Assembly (NCBI GenBank): GCA_002437495.1
Contig: DJQA01000014.1
Span: 27,403 to 69,793, forward strand
Length of the DNA: 42,391 nucleotides
Direction: 5' to 3'
DNA from: Prevotellaceae bacterium UBA6398
GTDB taxonomy: Bacteria > Bacteroidota > Bacteroidia > Bacteroidales > Bacteroidaceae
Shown: positions 7,319 to 15,652 of the stretch, piece after piece
Layout: each line of letters begins with the position of its first letter
Position numbering within the stretch: position 1 is the stretch's first letter
Translations under genes and position numbers: made by a program
Notes under the pieces: model-generated
Told to the model about the DNA's origin: nothing
What the model saw: only the letters and a program-made list of their open reading frames with translations
Database searches by the model: none

Positions 7319-8467
7319 ATGCCCGAAAGCAATTTCATAGACTACGCAAAAATATACTGCCGCTCCGGCAAGGGCGGGTCGGGTTCCGTACACCTTCACA
7401 GGGCGAAATACCAGCCCAAGGGCGGACCCGATGGAGGCGACGGCGGACGTGGGGGCGACATTTACCTGCGCGGAAACCGAAACCTTTGGACACTCATACA
7501 CTTGCGCTACAAACGCCACGTGTTTGCCGGAAACGGCGGAAACGGCTCCAAAGACTGCTCCCACGGCAAAGACGGCGAAGACTGCTACATTGACGTGCCG
7601 TGCGGCACGGTGGCTTACGATGCCGACACAGGCGAATACCTTACCGACGTTACCAACGACGGACAGGTTGTGATGCTTTTGAAAGGCGGACGCGGAGGAT
7701 TGGGAAACTGGCAATTCCGCACGGCAACAAGGCAAACTCCGCGCTTTGCCCAACCCGGAGAACCCGCGCAGGAAAAAAACGTAATACTTGAACTCAAACT
7801 CCTTGCCGACGTTGGACTTGTGGGTTTTCCAAATGCCGGCAAATCAACACTGATATCCACACTTTCGGCGGCACGACCCAAAATAGCCAACTACCCATTC
7901 ACCACTCTTGAGCCAAGTTTGGGAATTGTAAACTATCGCGATGACAAATCGTTTGTCATGGCCGATATTCCGGGAATTATCGAAGGGGCGAGCCAAGGAA
8001 AAGGGCTCGGACTTCGTTTTCTGCGACACATAGAGCGCAACTCGCTGCTATTGTTTCTTATACCCATCGACTGCGATGACATAAACAAGGAATACAACAT
8101 ACTTCTGAACGAGCTGCGCCAGTTCAACCCCCAAATGCTCGACAAGCACCGCGTTGTGGCAATAACAAAATGCGACATGGTGGATGACGAGACAATAGAG
8201 CTTATAAAACCTCATGTAAACATAGAAGCTCCGGTGGTATTCATTTCCTCGGTGGCCCACAAAGGAATAGACATCCTAAAAGACACCCTTTGGGAAGAGT
8301 TGAACAGCGAAAGCAACAAGCTTGAAGCCGTTCAAACAGAACATCTTGTTCACCGCCGGCGCGAGACTTTGTTGCCGGCAGGGCTTGAAGAACCGGAGGA
8401 TTCCGTTGATTTGACGGAAGAAGATACCAACGAAGAGGAAAACGAACAAGCCGACTACCAAAAATGA
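7319..8467 (+). CDS. obgE: Obg-family GTPase
   Basis: Ribosome-associated GTPase needed for large-subunit assembly and growth control. The 382-residue protein has the Gly-rich Obg fold (residues 1-160, with GGDGGRGGD and GNGGNGS runs), then the G domain: G1 GFPNAGKST (169-177), G2/G3 FTTLEP and ADIPGIIEGASQGKGLG, and TKCD in place of the usual NKxD for guanine recognition. The C-terminus is a short acidic tail, not an OCT domain. Its stop overlaps the pgeF start by ATGA (8464-8467), so the two are translationally coupled. Essential in most bacteria. Confident call. Confidence 0.96.
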   Translation: MPESNFIDYAKIYCRSGKGGSGSVHLHRAKYQPKGGPDGGDGGRGGDIYLRGNRNLWTLIHLRYKRHVFAGNGGNGSKDCSHGKDGEDCYIDVPCGTVAYDADTGEYLTDVTNDGQVVMLLKGGRGGLGNWQFRTATRQTPRFAQPGEPAQEKNVILELKLLADVGLVGFPNAGKSTLISTLSAARPKIANYPFTTLEPSLGIVNYRDDKSFVMADIPGIIEGASQGKGLGLRFLRHIERNSLLLFLIPIDCDDINKEYNILLNELRQFNPQMLDKHRVVAITKCDMVDDETIELIKPHVNIEAPVVFISSVAHKGIDILKDTLWEELNSESNKLEAVQTEHLVHRRRETLLPAGLEEPEDSVDLTEEDTNEEENEQADYQK

Positions 8468-9255
8468 AACATCCCCAACTGCTCGCCTACAACCTTAGCC
8501 CGAAAGCAATAGCTTTCAGCACCACACGCCACGGCGGATATGGCATGGGAAACTATGGAGAGTTTAACATAAACCCCTATTGCGGAGATTCGCCGGAAGC
8601 CATATCACAAAACAGGAAAGCCCTGTGCGAAATGCTTGGGATAAACGATAACTCGCTACTCTTTCCACACCAGGTTCACGAATGCCGGGGCGTGGTAATC
8701 GATAAAGATTTTTTGGAATTGCCGGAGCAGCAACGTAAAGAAAAGCTCGATGGCTTCGACTACATTGCCACCCAAGAAAGCGGCATTTGCATTGGCGTTT
8801 CAACAGCCGACTGTGTTCCAATTCTTCTATATTCCGAAAATCCGCAAATTATCGCCGCAATTCATGCAGGCTGGCGCGGCACAATGAAGCGGATTGCCTT
8901 AAACGCCGTGGAGAACCTGAAAAAGAACTTTGGACTTGACACATGCAGCTGCAAGGCCGTGATAGGTCCATCCATTTCGTGCCGGGCCTTTGAAGTAGGC
9001 GACGAAGTATACGAAGCTTTCAGAAACGAAGGCTTTGACATGGAAAAAATATCAATGCGAACAAACGGCAAATGGCACATCGACTTATGGAAGGCGAACG
9101 CCATGCAATTGGAAAACGCGGGAATTTGTGCCGACAACATATCTATCGCAGGAATTTGCACATATAATGACTGCAAGGACTTTTTCTCAGCACGCAGATT
9201 AGGAACATTATCCGGCAGAATTTTTTCGGGATTGCTTATAAAACAAAAACAGTGA
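8464..9255 (+). CDS. pgeF: Peptidoglycan editing factor (laccase-domain, YfiH family)
   Basis: Cytoplasmic multicopper-oxidase-fold enzyme; in E. coli the family keeps wrong amino acids such as serine out of position 1 of the peptidoglycan stem, and other members have purine nucleoside activity. The 263-residue protein shows STADCVPILL (about 117-126), HAGWRG (about 138-143), GPSISCRAFEVG and the C-terminal DFFSARR. Start overlaps obgE by 4 bases, and its stop overlaps the GTG start of the next gene (GTGA at 9252-9255), so three genes are coupled. The metal-binding His and Cys residues appear intact. Family assignment is secure; the exact substrate here is inferred. Confidence 0.92.
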   Translation: MKHPQLLAYNLSPKAIAFSTTRHGGYGMGNYGEFNINPYCGDSPEAISQNRKALCEMLGINDNSLLFPHQVHECRGVVIDKDFLELPEQQRKEKLDGFDYIATQESGICIGVSTADCVPILLYSENPQIIAAIHAGWRGTMKRIALNAVENLKKNFGLDTCSCKAVIGPSISCRAFEVGDEVYEAFRNEGFDMEKISMRTNGKWHIDLWKANAMQLENAGICADNISIAGICTYNDCKDFFSARRLGTLSGRIFSGLLIKQKQ

Positions 9256-10433
9256 AAACAAAATACCTACTTTATATTGCGTTAATCTTTTGCGCGTTGT
9301 TGCTATCATCGAGCGCAGAGGAAAACCACGACTTCACACCGACAGAAAAGCAACAGATAAACATTGCCACCCCCGGCTTGTTCGCAAAATCAAAATCATT
9401 CACAGTTGACTTCACCACGCTCAAAGAAAGCGCATACTCTTTTCCACTCCCGATTGGAAAAGCCGAAGCTTCAGCAAAGGGGCTATACATTAAAACAAAG
9501 AAAGGCGATGCAGTAAAAGCCATGTTTTCCGGAGTTGTAAGGTTGTCGCGAAACCTGCCCAGCCATGGGAACGTAATTGTATTAAGGCATACTAACGGTT
9601 TGGAAACCGTTTACGGAAACAACGCACAAAACCTGGTTGCAGTGGGAAAGCACGTAAAAGCCGGGCAGACAATTGCCATTGCAGGAGGAAACAAAAACGA
9701 GGGAAATCTTTTCTTTGAAATAATGGTTAACGGGTGCTACATAAATCCGCAGACTCTGCTTTCCGCAAAAACACACAAGCTGCGCAGGCACTTATTCACT
9801 TTTACCGACAAGGGGAAAAGCGTAAGCGTGGAAATTAGCGATGAAGCAGAATATGAAGTTGACGAAGACGAAAATGCGGTCATAGACCTTAACAGAGAGC
9901 TTACTGCCGGCGAGCAGGGAACTGTAAGCGCAAAAACGCCGGGACTCTTCGAAAAAGCAAACTCAATAACAATAAATTTTGCAGAATACGGCGACAAAGA
10001 CTGGAGCTATCCCCTGCCGGGCGCAAAGCTCATCAGCCCATACGGCGGAAAACGCAGGCACAGCGGCGTTGACCTTAAAACAAAGCCCAACGACAATATT
10101 GTGGCAGCATTCGCAGGAAAGGTGAGGTTCGCAAAAAGATACGGCGGATACGGAAACGTAATCGTAATAAGGCATGCCTCCGGCTTGGAAACCCTTTATT
10201 CGCACAATTCAAAAAACATAGCGAAAGTGGGAGAATGGGTAAAGGCCGGACAGGTGATAGCCCTAACCGGAAGAACAGGCAGAGCAAGCACAGAACACTG
10301 CCATTTTGAAATTAGAATAAACGGCAGGGCATACAATCCCAACATGCTATTCGACCATGCCAACCACCGCCTTAAAAAGGTGAAACTCGTGGCAAACAAA
10401 TCGGGCAATATTTCTGTTACCCCAATAAAATAA
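9252..10433 (+). CDS. M23 family metallopeptidase with duplicated LytM module, first copy degenerate
   Basis: Exported protein of 393 residues that should cleave peptidoglycan crosslinks or regulate such cleavage. It starts at GTG 9252, overlapping pgeF; the first 22 residues form a signal peptide. It contains an internal duplication: residues about 40-170 and 228-368 share the same order (TPGLF leader, PLP turn, LytM barrel). The second copy keeps the zinc and catalytic set H270, D274, H318, H349 and H351. In the first copy the aligned positions are A75, Y79, N123, N152 and F154, so it cannot bind zinc. The dead copy may bind glycan or regulate the active one, as in EnvC/NlpD-type activators. 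Positions were aligned by eye. Confidence 0.88.
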   Translation: MKTKYLLYIALIFCALLLSSSAEENHDFTPTEKQQINIATPGLFAKSKSFTVDFTTLKESAYSFPLPIGKAEASAKGLYIKTKKGDAVKAMFSGVVRLSRNLPSHGNVIVLRHTNGLETVYGNNAQNLVAVGKHVKAGQTIAIAGGNKNEGNLFFEIMVNGCYINPQTLLSAKTHKLRRHLFTFTDKGKSVSVEISDEAEYEVDEDENAVIDLNRELTAGEQGTVSAKTPGLFEKANSITINFAEYGDKDWSYPLPGAKLISPYGGKRRHSGVDLKTKPNDNIVAAFAGKVRFAKRYGGYGNVIVIRHASGLETLYSHNSKNIAKVGEWVKAGQVIALTGRTGRASTEHCHFEIRINGRAYNPNMLFDHANHRLKKVKLVANKSGNISVTPIK

Positions 10434-10448
10434 ATAGCGTGTTTTTCT

Positions 10449-10456
10449 TATATTTG
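10449..10456 (+). promoter_or_regulatory. TATATTTG box directly before nnr
   Basis: TATATTTG is a perfect TAnnTTTG box in the 28-base gap after the M23 gene, ending only 5 bases before the ATG at 10462. If used, transcription would begin at or near the start codon and give an almost leaderless message. No -33 element is evident, so chance is possible. Confidence 0.3.
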
Positions 10457-10461
10457 CATCA

Positions 10462-11988
10462 ATGAAAATATTTACTTCTAAACAACTTCGAGAACTTGAT
10501 GCATACACCGTCAAGAACGAGCCTATTGACTCTTACGACCTTATGGAACGGGCTGCCGTTGCCATGAGTAAAGAGATTTTGCAACGTTTCGGCAAAGAAC
10601 GCCGCGTGGTTGTCTTCGCAGGTCCGGGTAACAACGGCGGAGATGCTCTGGCCATTGCCAGAATACTTGCCGGGGCCGGGGTGAACGTTGAAGCATATGT
10701 TTTCAACATCGGGAGCAAAATAAGCCATGAATGCGAGAAAAACATGGAAAGGCTCAACGGAATGAGGAACGCAAAGCTTACGGAAATCACCAAGCAGTTC
10801 GACCCCATAACACTCACTGAAAACGACATAGTCATTGACGGTTTGTTTGGAATAGGACTGAACAAGCCCTTGAACGGAGGCTTTGCCGGGCTCGTAAGAT
10901 ATATAAACGCCCAACCGGCATACGTCATATCCATTGACATTCCCTCAGGCCTTATGTGCGAGGACAACTCCATCAATGTTAAGCAAAACATTGTTTGCGC
11001 CAACATGACACTAACGGTTGAGCTTCCCAAACTTGCTTTTTTCTTTGCCGACACCGCAACCTACGCCGGCGAAATAGTTACGGTTTCTGTAAACATGAGC
11101 AAGGAATACATAGAAAAAACCAACACACCGTTCACCACATTAAGCTGCGACAACGTTTGCACATTACTGAGAAAGCGCAATGCCTTCGCCCACAAAGGCA
11201 CATTCGGGCATGGGTTGCTCATAGCCGGATGCTACGGTATGGCCGGAGCGTCAATACTCGCAGGCAGGGCGTGCATAAGAAGCGGTATAGGCAAACTTTC
11301 CATTCATGTACCGGGATGCAATAAAGACATACTGCAACAAACAGTTCCCGAAGCCGTGCTTACCATCGACAGTGGAACACGTTTCTTCTCTAACTCTGAA
11401 AACACCGCGCCCTACGATGCCGTTGCCATCGGTCCGGGGCTTGGAAATTTCCACGACACAAGCAGTGCCTTTATAGAGCAGGTGCGCAGCTGCCAAACGC
11501 CGCTCGTAATCGATGCCGATGGGCTGAACATTCTTTCCGAACATAAAGGATGGATCGCACAACTTCCCAGAAAGACCATACTCACACCACATCCGGGAGA
11601 ATTTTCGCGCATTGCCGAAACCGGAAACGACTGTTTCAAAATGCTTATGGAAGCACGCGAAATGGCCATGCGCCACCAATTCTACATCGTTCTTAAAGGG
11701 CACTATACTTTCATAAACACTCCGGAGGGACATACGTACATCAACACGTCGGGAAATTCCGGAATGGCTACAGCCGGAAGCGGAGACGTGCTTACAGGAA
11801 TTCTGCTTTCGCTCCTCGCCCAAGGATATTCCCAAGACGAGGCGTGCCGTTTGGGGGTATTCCTGCACGGTCTTGCCGGAGACTTTGCCGCCGCCGACCT
11901 TGGAGAGGACGGTATAATTGCCTCCGACATTATAAGCCATATCCCAAAAGCATTCATGAAATTGCGCGCACTACACGAACGTTCATAA
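10462..11988 (+). CDS. nnrD: Bifunctional NAD(P)H-hydrate epimerase / ADP-dependent dehydratase
   Basis: Metabolite-repair fusion that epimerises and then dehydrates damaged NADHX/NADPHX back to NAD(P)H. The 508-residue protein has the YjeF_N epimerase (about residues 1-215), with FAGPGNNGGDALAIAR and the IDIPSGL motif. The ribokinase-fold dehydratase (about 225-500) follows, with GPGLG, DADGLN, TPHPGEF and SGMATAGSGDVLTGI carrying the catalytic Asp. Both halves are complete, matching the usual fusion length. It lies 28 bases after the M23 gene and 41 before DUF4831. The symbol fits the dehydratase half; the epimerase half is nnrE. A possible promoter box sits right before the start. Confidence 0.94.
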   Translation: MKIFTSKQLRELDAYTVKNEPIDSYDLMERAAVAMSKEILQRFGKERRVVVFAGPGNNGGDALAIARILAGAGVNVEAYVFNIGSKISHECEKNMERLNGMRNAKLTEITKQFDPITLTENDIVIDGLFGIGLNKPLNGGFAGLVRYINAQPAYVISIDIPSGLMCEDNSINVKQNIVCANMTLTVELPKLAFFFADTATYAGEIVTVSVNMSKEYIEKTNTPFTTLSCDNVCTLLRKRNAFAHKGTFGHGLLIAGCYGMAGASILAGRACIRSGIGKLSIHVPGCNKDILQQTVPEAVLTIDSGTRFFSNSENTAPYDAVAIGPGLGNFHDTSSAFIEQVRSCQTPLVIDADGLNILSEHKGWIAQLPRKTILTPHPGEFSRIAETGNDCFKMLMEAREMAMRHQFYIVLKGHYTFINTPEGHTYINTSGNSGMATAGSGDVLTGILLSLLAQGYSQDEACRLGVFLHGLAGDFAAADLGEDGIIASDIISHIPKAFMKLRALHERS

Positions 11989-12029
11989 ACACTGTAACAA
12001 AAACCGCCTATAAATAGCAAATAACGAAA

Positions 12030-13100
12030 ATGAAGCAATCTCTTATATTTTCCTGCCTTATGGCACTTTGCGCCGCCGGCACCGCCGCCCAAACAAAAAT
12101 CACACCCTACAATCCCGGAATAACCGCCGAAGGTATTACATACTACCTTCCACGCACAGAACTGAGAATAAGGGTTACGGCTACGTGCGTAAAATACACA
12201 CCCGGGGATTTCAGAGCATATTCAGAGCGATTCCTGCGACTTAACAACATTCCCAAAGAAGCATCTTCGACATGGAAAATCGACAACGTGAAAATATTCA
12301 CCGAAGGCGTGCCCGATGAAAAAAAGATTTTCTCCATAAAGCTTTCACAAAAAACATCCGCCCCGCTTGCCACGCTAACCCAATCGGGAATACTCGTGTC
12401 GGTTAACGCGCAAACCACACCGCCTGCCGCCATTCCTGAAATGCCGAAACCCATATTAAAAAACAACAACCTGAACCCGCGCGACTACATGACGCAGGAA
12501 ATACTCACGGCAAGCAGCGTTTCAAAACAAGCAGAACTTACCGCCGCCGAAATATACGACATACGCGATTCGCGCTCCGCGCTGGCAAAGGGCGAAGCCG
12601 ACAACATGCCAAAAGACGGCGAACAGCTAAAGTTGATGATAAACAGTCTCAACACACAGGAAACCGCTCTATTGCAGCTTTTCAAGGGAACGCAGACCAC
12701 AGAAACGCGCTCGTTCGACTTTGTTTACATACCAACCAAAGACAAACAGGAGGTGCTTTTCCGCTTTTCAAGGAAACTCGGAGCCGTAGAGGCAGACAAT
12801 CTTGCCGGAGAACCCGTGTACATAAGCATCAAAGACAAGCACACCGTACCCGCCCCGATTGCAGGCGGCAAGAAAAAGAAAGAGGTAATGGACCTGCGCT
12901 ATAACGTACCTTCGGAAGTGGAGGTGAAAATCTTCACGCCCGAAAACGTCCTCGCCTCGGGCACATACCCCATGGGGCAGTTCGGCAACGTGGAGCACCT
13001 AGGCGCGGAACTCTTCAACAAGAAAATGGAAACCCAGGTTATTCTCAACCCAACAACCGGCGGAATAGAGAAACTGCAATTGCCCGAACCCTCGAAATAG
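12030..13100 (+). CDS. DUF4831 family exported protein
   Basis: Uncharacterised secreted protein of 356 residues, typical of Bacteroidales. It has a signal peptide (residues 1-20, ending GTAAQ), then the family opening GITYYLPRTELRIRV, a middle segment of charged helix (DIRDSRSALAKGEADN) and a C-terminal beta-rich part ending with NPTTGGIEKLQLPE. I recognise it as DUF4831 from the YYLPxTxLRI start and overall layout; its function is not known. It is the last gene of the hpt block, 41 bases after nnr, and is followed by a hairpin. No catalytic motif is visible. Confidence 0.75.
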   Translation: MKQSLIFSCLMALCAAGTAAQTKITPYNPGITAEGITYYLPRTELRIRVTATCVKYTPGDFRAYSERFLRLNNIPKEASSTWKIDNVKIFTEGVPDEKKIFSIKLSQKTSAPLATLTQSGILVSVNAQTTPPAAIPEMPKPILKNNNLNPRDYMTQEILTASSVSKQAELTAAEIYDIRDSRSALAKGEADNMPKDGEQLKLMINSLNTQETALLQLFKGTQTTETRSFDFVYIPTKDKQEVLFRFSRKLGAVEADNLAGEPVYISIKDKHTVPAPIAGGKKKKEVMDLRYNVPSEVEVKIFTPENVLASGTYPMGQFGNVEHLGAELFNKKMETQVILNPTTGGIEKLQLPEPSK

Positions 13101-13120
13101 GCAATGTGATATACAGTAAA

Positions 13121-13150
13121 AAGCTGTGGGGCAACGCAGTCTCACAGCTT
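13121..13150 (+). terminator. Hairpin after the DUF4831 gene
   Basis: AAGCTGTGGG (13121-13130) pairs with CTCACAGCTT (13141-13150), with one G-T wobble and a 10-base loop, starting 20 bases after the DUF4831 stop. No T run follows (CATTATAATATT), so it is either a weak terminator or a dyad operator for the XRE-type regulator that begins 60 bases later. Confidence 0.4.
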
Positions 13151-13210
13151 CATTATAATATTAAAGATATACACAGCCAAAACAACGCAGCAGGTTTAAC
13201 ACTTATGAGC

Positions 13211-13654
13211 ATGGGAGAAAGACTTTACAAATTCTTAGAAACAAAAAATATCAGACCGTCCCTTTTTGAGAGACGGAGCGGCTTGTCGGGAGGATTCTGT
13301 GGAAAGATAGGGAAGCACATCACTGATGGCTCTTTACTTCTTATCTCCAAGGCGTTCCCTGACCTAAACATCGACTGGCTCAAAACGGGTGAAGGGGAAA
13401 TGATAAAGGATGACACAGATTTAGCAGCGTCCTATCCAGAAGCGAATATGCTTGCTATGAGCAAAATGCTTGAGAAACTTATCCGACAAAGGGAAAAGGA
13501 TGTCGAGGCAAACCTTATAAACGCAGAAGCAAACAGACAGAATGCCAAAAACCTTTCAAGTCTTATCACAATCCTTGAAAGTAAAACCGTTAATATTGAC
13601 AGCGACAAACAGCCGTCAGACATAAGATTAAAGACAAAAGACATACAGCAATGA
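13211..13654 (+). CDS. XRE-type helix-turn-helix regulator with C-terminal coiled coil
   Basis: DNA-binding protein of 147 residues. The N-terminal domain (about 1-62) runs from MGERLYKFLETKNI to INIDWLKTGEGEM-like DLNIDWLKTGEGEM, the closing motif of a large class of Bacteroidetes XRE/phage-repressor-like proteins. Residues about 80-125 are a Glu/Lys/Arg-rich helix, probably a dimerising coiled coil. I prefer ATG 13211 because family members begin a few residues before the RLxxFL helix; ATG 13205 is equally plausible, while 13106 would add a segment containing the hairpin. Its stop overlaps the ATG of the transporter gene (ATGA, 13651-13654). The pairing suggests regulation of the transporter or of the operon itself, by inference. 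Confidence 0.75.
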   Translation: MGERLYKFLETKNIRPSLFERRSGLSGGFCGKIGKHITDGSLLLISKAFPDLNIDWLKTGEGEMIKDDTDLAASYPEANMLAMSKMLEKLIRQREKDVEANLINAEANRQNAKNLSSLITILESKTVNIDSDKQPSDIRLKTKDIQQ

Positions 13655-14616
13655 TTAAAATTCTGCTGGCCGTCAGCCGCTGGCTCGCCGCCTACACCTC
13701 GTTCTTCATCATAGGGGTTGCCGTTCTGGCATTTTTCCTTCCCCACACCTTCGACTGGGTAAGGGGCAGCACACAGACCGTAATCCTTGGCATTATAATG
13801 CTCACAATGGGACTCACGCTAACAGCCGGGGATTTCCGCATACTTGCCCGCCGCCCCTTGGACATATTCATCGGCGCAGCGGCGCAATTCATCATAATGC
13901 CGGGCGTGGCATATATCCTCGTGCACGTGTTCCGCCTCTATCCCCCTATCGCTATTGGCATACTGCTCGTAGGCTGCTGCCCCGGCGGAGTGTCGAGCAA
14001 CATCATGTCCTACCTGTGCCATGGGGACGTGGCGTTTTCCGTAGGAATGACGTGCGCCTCAACCCTGCTCGCCCCCGTTATGACACCATTCCTCATGAAG
14101 TTCACCGCAGGGCAAATAGTCGAGGTTGACACAATAGGAATGTTCCTCAACATCCTCATAGTTACCATAATCCCCGTCGCCATAGGCTGCACGCTCAACT
14201 ATTTCTACAGCAAACGGAGCTGCTTCCCCACCCTGCAAAAGCTGATGCCGGGGGTAAGCGTGCTATGTCTCGCCATGATTGTGGGCGGAGTAATATCAAC
14301 GGTTCACGACGACCTGGTTTCGCGTGGCATCGTACTTTTCATATGGACATTCGGCGTAGTGTTCTGCCACAACAGTCTCGGCTACCTGCTGGGCTGGTTT
14401 GCAGGAAAACTCGCAAGGTTCAGCACCGCCAAAAAGCGCACCATAAGCATAGAAGTGGGAATGCAGAACGCCGGACTTGCCACAGTGCTCGCCTCAAACT
14501 TCTTCGCAGCCCAGCCGCTCGCCGTGCTGCCGTGCGCCATAAGCTGCGCATGGCACTCCATTTCCGGCACCATACTCGCGGGACTGTACCTGCGCCATGA
14601 CCGCCACCGTCCGTGA
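13651..14616 (+). CDS. Bile acid:sodium symporter (BASS) family transporter
   Basis: Sodium-coupled transporter of 321 residues with about nine or ten transmembrane helices. It shows the family motifs GCCPGGVSSNIMSYLCHGDVA (about 109-129), STLLAPVMTPF, and EVGMQNAGLA (about 269-278), which line the sodium and substrate sites in solved BASS structures. Members move bile acids, pantothenate, pyruvate or other organic anions; sequence alone does not show which. The start overlaps the upstream HTH regulator gene by four bases, so expression is coupled. Downstream is a broken small membrane protein gene. Family call is confident, substrate is open. Confidence 0.9.
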   Translation: MIKILLAVSRWLAAYTSFFIIGVAVLAFFLPHTFDWVRGSTQTVILGIIMLTMGLTLTAGDFRILARRPLDIFIGAAAQFIIMPGVAYILVHVFRLYPPIAIGILLVGCCPGGVSSNIMSYLCHGDVAFSVGMTCASTLLAPVMTPFLMKFTAGQIVEVDTIGMFLNILIVTIIPVAIGCTLNYFYSKRSCFPTLQKLMPGVSVLCLAMIVGGVISTVHDDLVSRGIVLFIWTFGVVFCHNSLGYLLGWFAGKLARFSTAKKRTISIEVGMQNAGLATVLASNFFAAQPLAVLPCAISCAWHSISGTILAGLYLRHDRHRP

Positions 14617-14623
14617 AAGCAAT

Positions 14624-14960
14624 ATGAACTATATCCATGTTTGGGGAATACTGGCAACCGTAACAGGAATTGCGGCAACATATTCTGTCATCAAAAACAG
14701 GAAGCCGGCAAGCGCCATCCTACACGGCGTTTTGCCTGACTTTTTCCATAATGATGGTATGCCTGGGTATTACAACCATTATCCTTGAAAAATACGACAG
14801 CATTTGCGCGATATTCTTTGGCATTACATTCCTGAAAATCGCATACAACGACAGGCACACCTTTCCGCCGCGCTTCACAATAGGCTATATAAATTATCTT
14901 AAAGGATATGTTGTCGGTTTTGGGGCTATAGTGTATGCCTTATGCAGAATATTCGATTGA
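14624..14960 (+). pseudogene. Small membrane protein, apparently frameshifted
   Basis: Two overlapping frames seem to belong to one product. The first begins at 14624 (MNYIHVWGILATVTG) with a membrane helix and runs to a stop at 14788 after losing hydrophobicity. The second frame, +1 relative to it, supplies FSIMMVCLGITTIILEKYD, two more hydrophobic segments and ends RIFD at 14960. Joining them near the T5 run at 14741-14745 gives a protein of about 112 residues with three or four membrane spans. It starts 8 bases after the transporter stop. The family is unknown. A sequencing error or a real lesion are both possible, or the second frame may be a separate gene starting at 14670. Confidence 0.45.
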
Positions 14961-14981
14961 AAACGACACAGAAAACCTTCT

Positions 14982-15062
14982 TTACATAGCGATGCGGATT
15001 TCGTAACCCACAATAAGAATGACAAAAATACTGTAAGGCACAATCACCTTATTCTTTTTCAT
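14982..15062 (-). CDS. Possible 26-residue single-span peptide
   Basis: ATG at 15062 opens a 26-codon frame reading MKKNKVIVPYSIFVILIVGY then EIRIAM and stop: a basic start and one hydrophobic helix. A second, start-less frame immediately upstream (ending YEKE and a stop that overlaps the peptide's first codons) also looks protein-like, so this may be a remnant of a decayed small gene cluster. There is no family match I can name and no clear ribosome site. Confidence 0.2.
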   Translation of the reverse strand: MKKNKVIVPYSIFVILIVGYEIRIAM

Positions 15063-15225
15063 AATCTATAACACCATGGATTATTTCAATAACGTTTTCC
15101 TTTTCATACCCAACATACAGGAATCTTATCTTCAAGAGAATGTATGGAAAAGGAAATTAATAAAACCGAGAAAGCCCCTGCATAAATAATTCAGAACATC
15201 GTTGTGCAAACCACGCACCCATAAT

Positions 15226-15320
15226 GACGCAAAAACCACATAGGACATAATAAAAACTACGTCCTATGTAGAAAAAATTATGTCTGATATAGTTTTTCCT
15301 ACATCAGACCTTTTTTCGGC
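15226..15320. repeat. Interspersed AT-rich repeat, copy 2
   Basis: Contains CCACATAGGACATAAT, CTACGTCCTATGTAGAAAAA, AATTATGTCTGATATAG and TTCCTACATCAGACCTTTTTT, the same alternating units as copies near 5788 and 22637. The half-units face both ways (CTACGTCCTATGTAG is itself a near palindrome), so it can fold into several hairpins. Confidence 0.6.
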
Positions 15321-15431
15321 TCAGTAGATTTTTAGTTGGGATAAGCAAATAAGTTGGCAAAGCCGTATAACGTCAAATGTAGTTTTCGGCGTGTTTCGGA
15401 AGAAACAGCCGAATTTGGTTTTGCGGAAATT

Positions 15432-15542
15432 GTAGGGGCGTATGGCATACGCCCTGTACACCGCCGCCCGACCCATACAGAAAACCGCCGCCATAACACA
15501 GCATAATCCGCGCAATTCAGGGCGTATGGCATACGCCCCTAC
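15432..15542. mobile_element. MITE-like element with 25-bp terminal inverted repeats
   Basis: GTAGGGGCGTATGGCATACGCCCTG (15432-15456) and the inverted copy at 15518-15542 match at all but the central base, enclosing 61 bases with no coding capacity. Each arm itself holds a 19-bp near-palindrome (GGGCGTATGGCATACGCCC, 15436-15454 and 15520-15538). A single arm recurs at 22568-22592. Size and structure fit a miniature non-autonomous element or a REP/BIME-type unit. No target-site duplication was identified and no transposase is in the window. Confidence 0.5.
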
Positions 15543-15597
15543 GGCGGAGCAATTTATTGGTTGACACGGCTTTACCCTCCCTCAAAAAAAAATAAAA

Positions 15598-15652
15598 TAC
15601 CACATCAAACCTTTTTCGCTTTTGCAAACTTCTAAAAGCAAATCGTTACAAC
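15598..15652. repeat. Interspersed AT-rich repeat, copy 3 (partial)
   Basis: TACCACATCAAACCTTTTTC, then TTTTGCAAACTTCTAAAAGC and AATCGTTAC, parallel the second half of the copy at 5860-5910. Only the 3' half of the unit is present here. Confidence 0.55.

Noticed and set aside
15321..15515. Minus-strand 64-codon frame
   Set aside because: It is made largely of the palindromic repeat arm and flanking repeat sequence, with no domain-like pattern.
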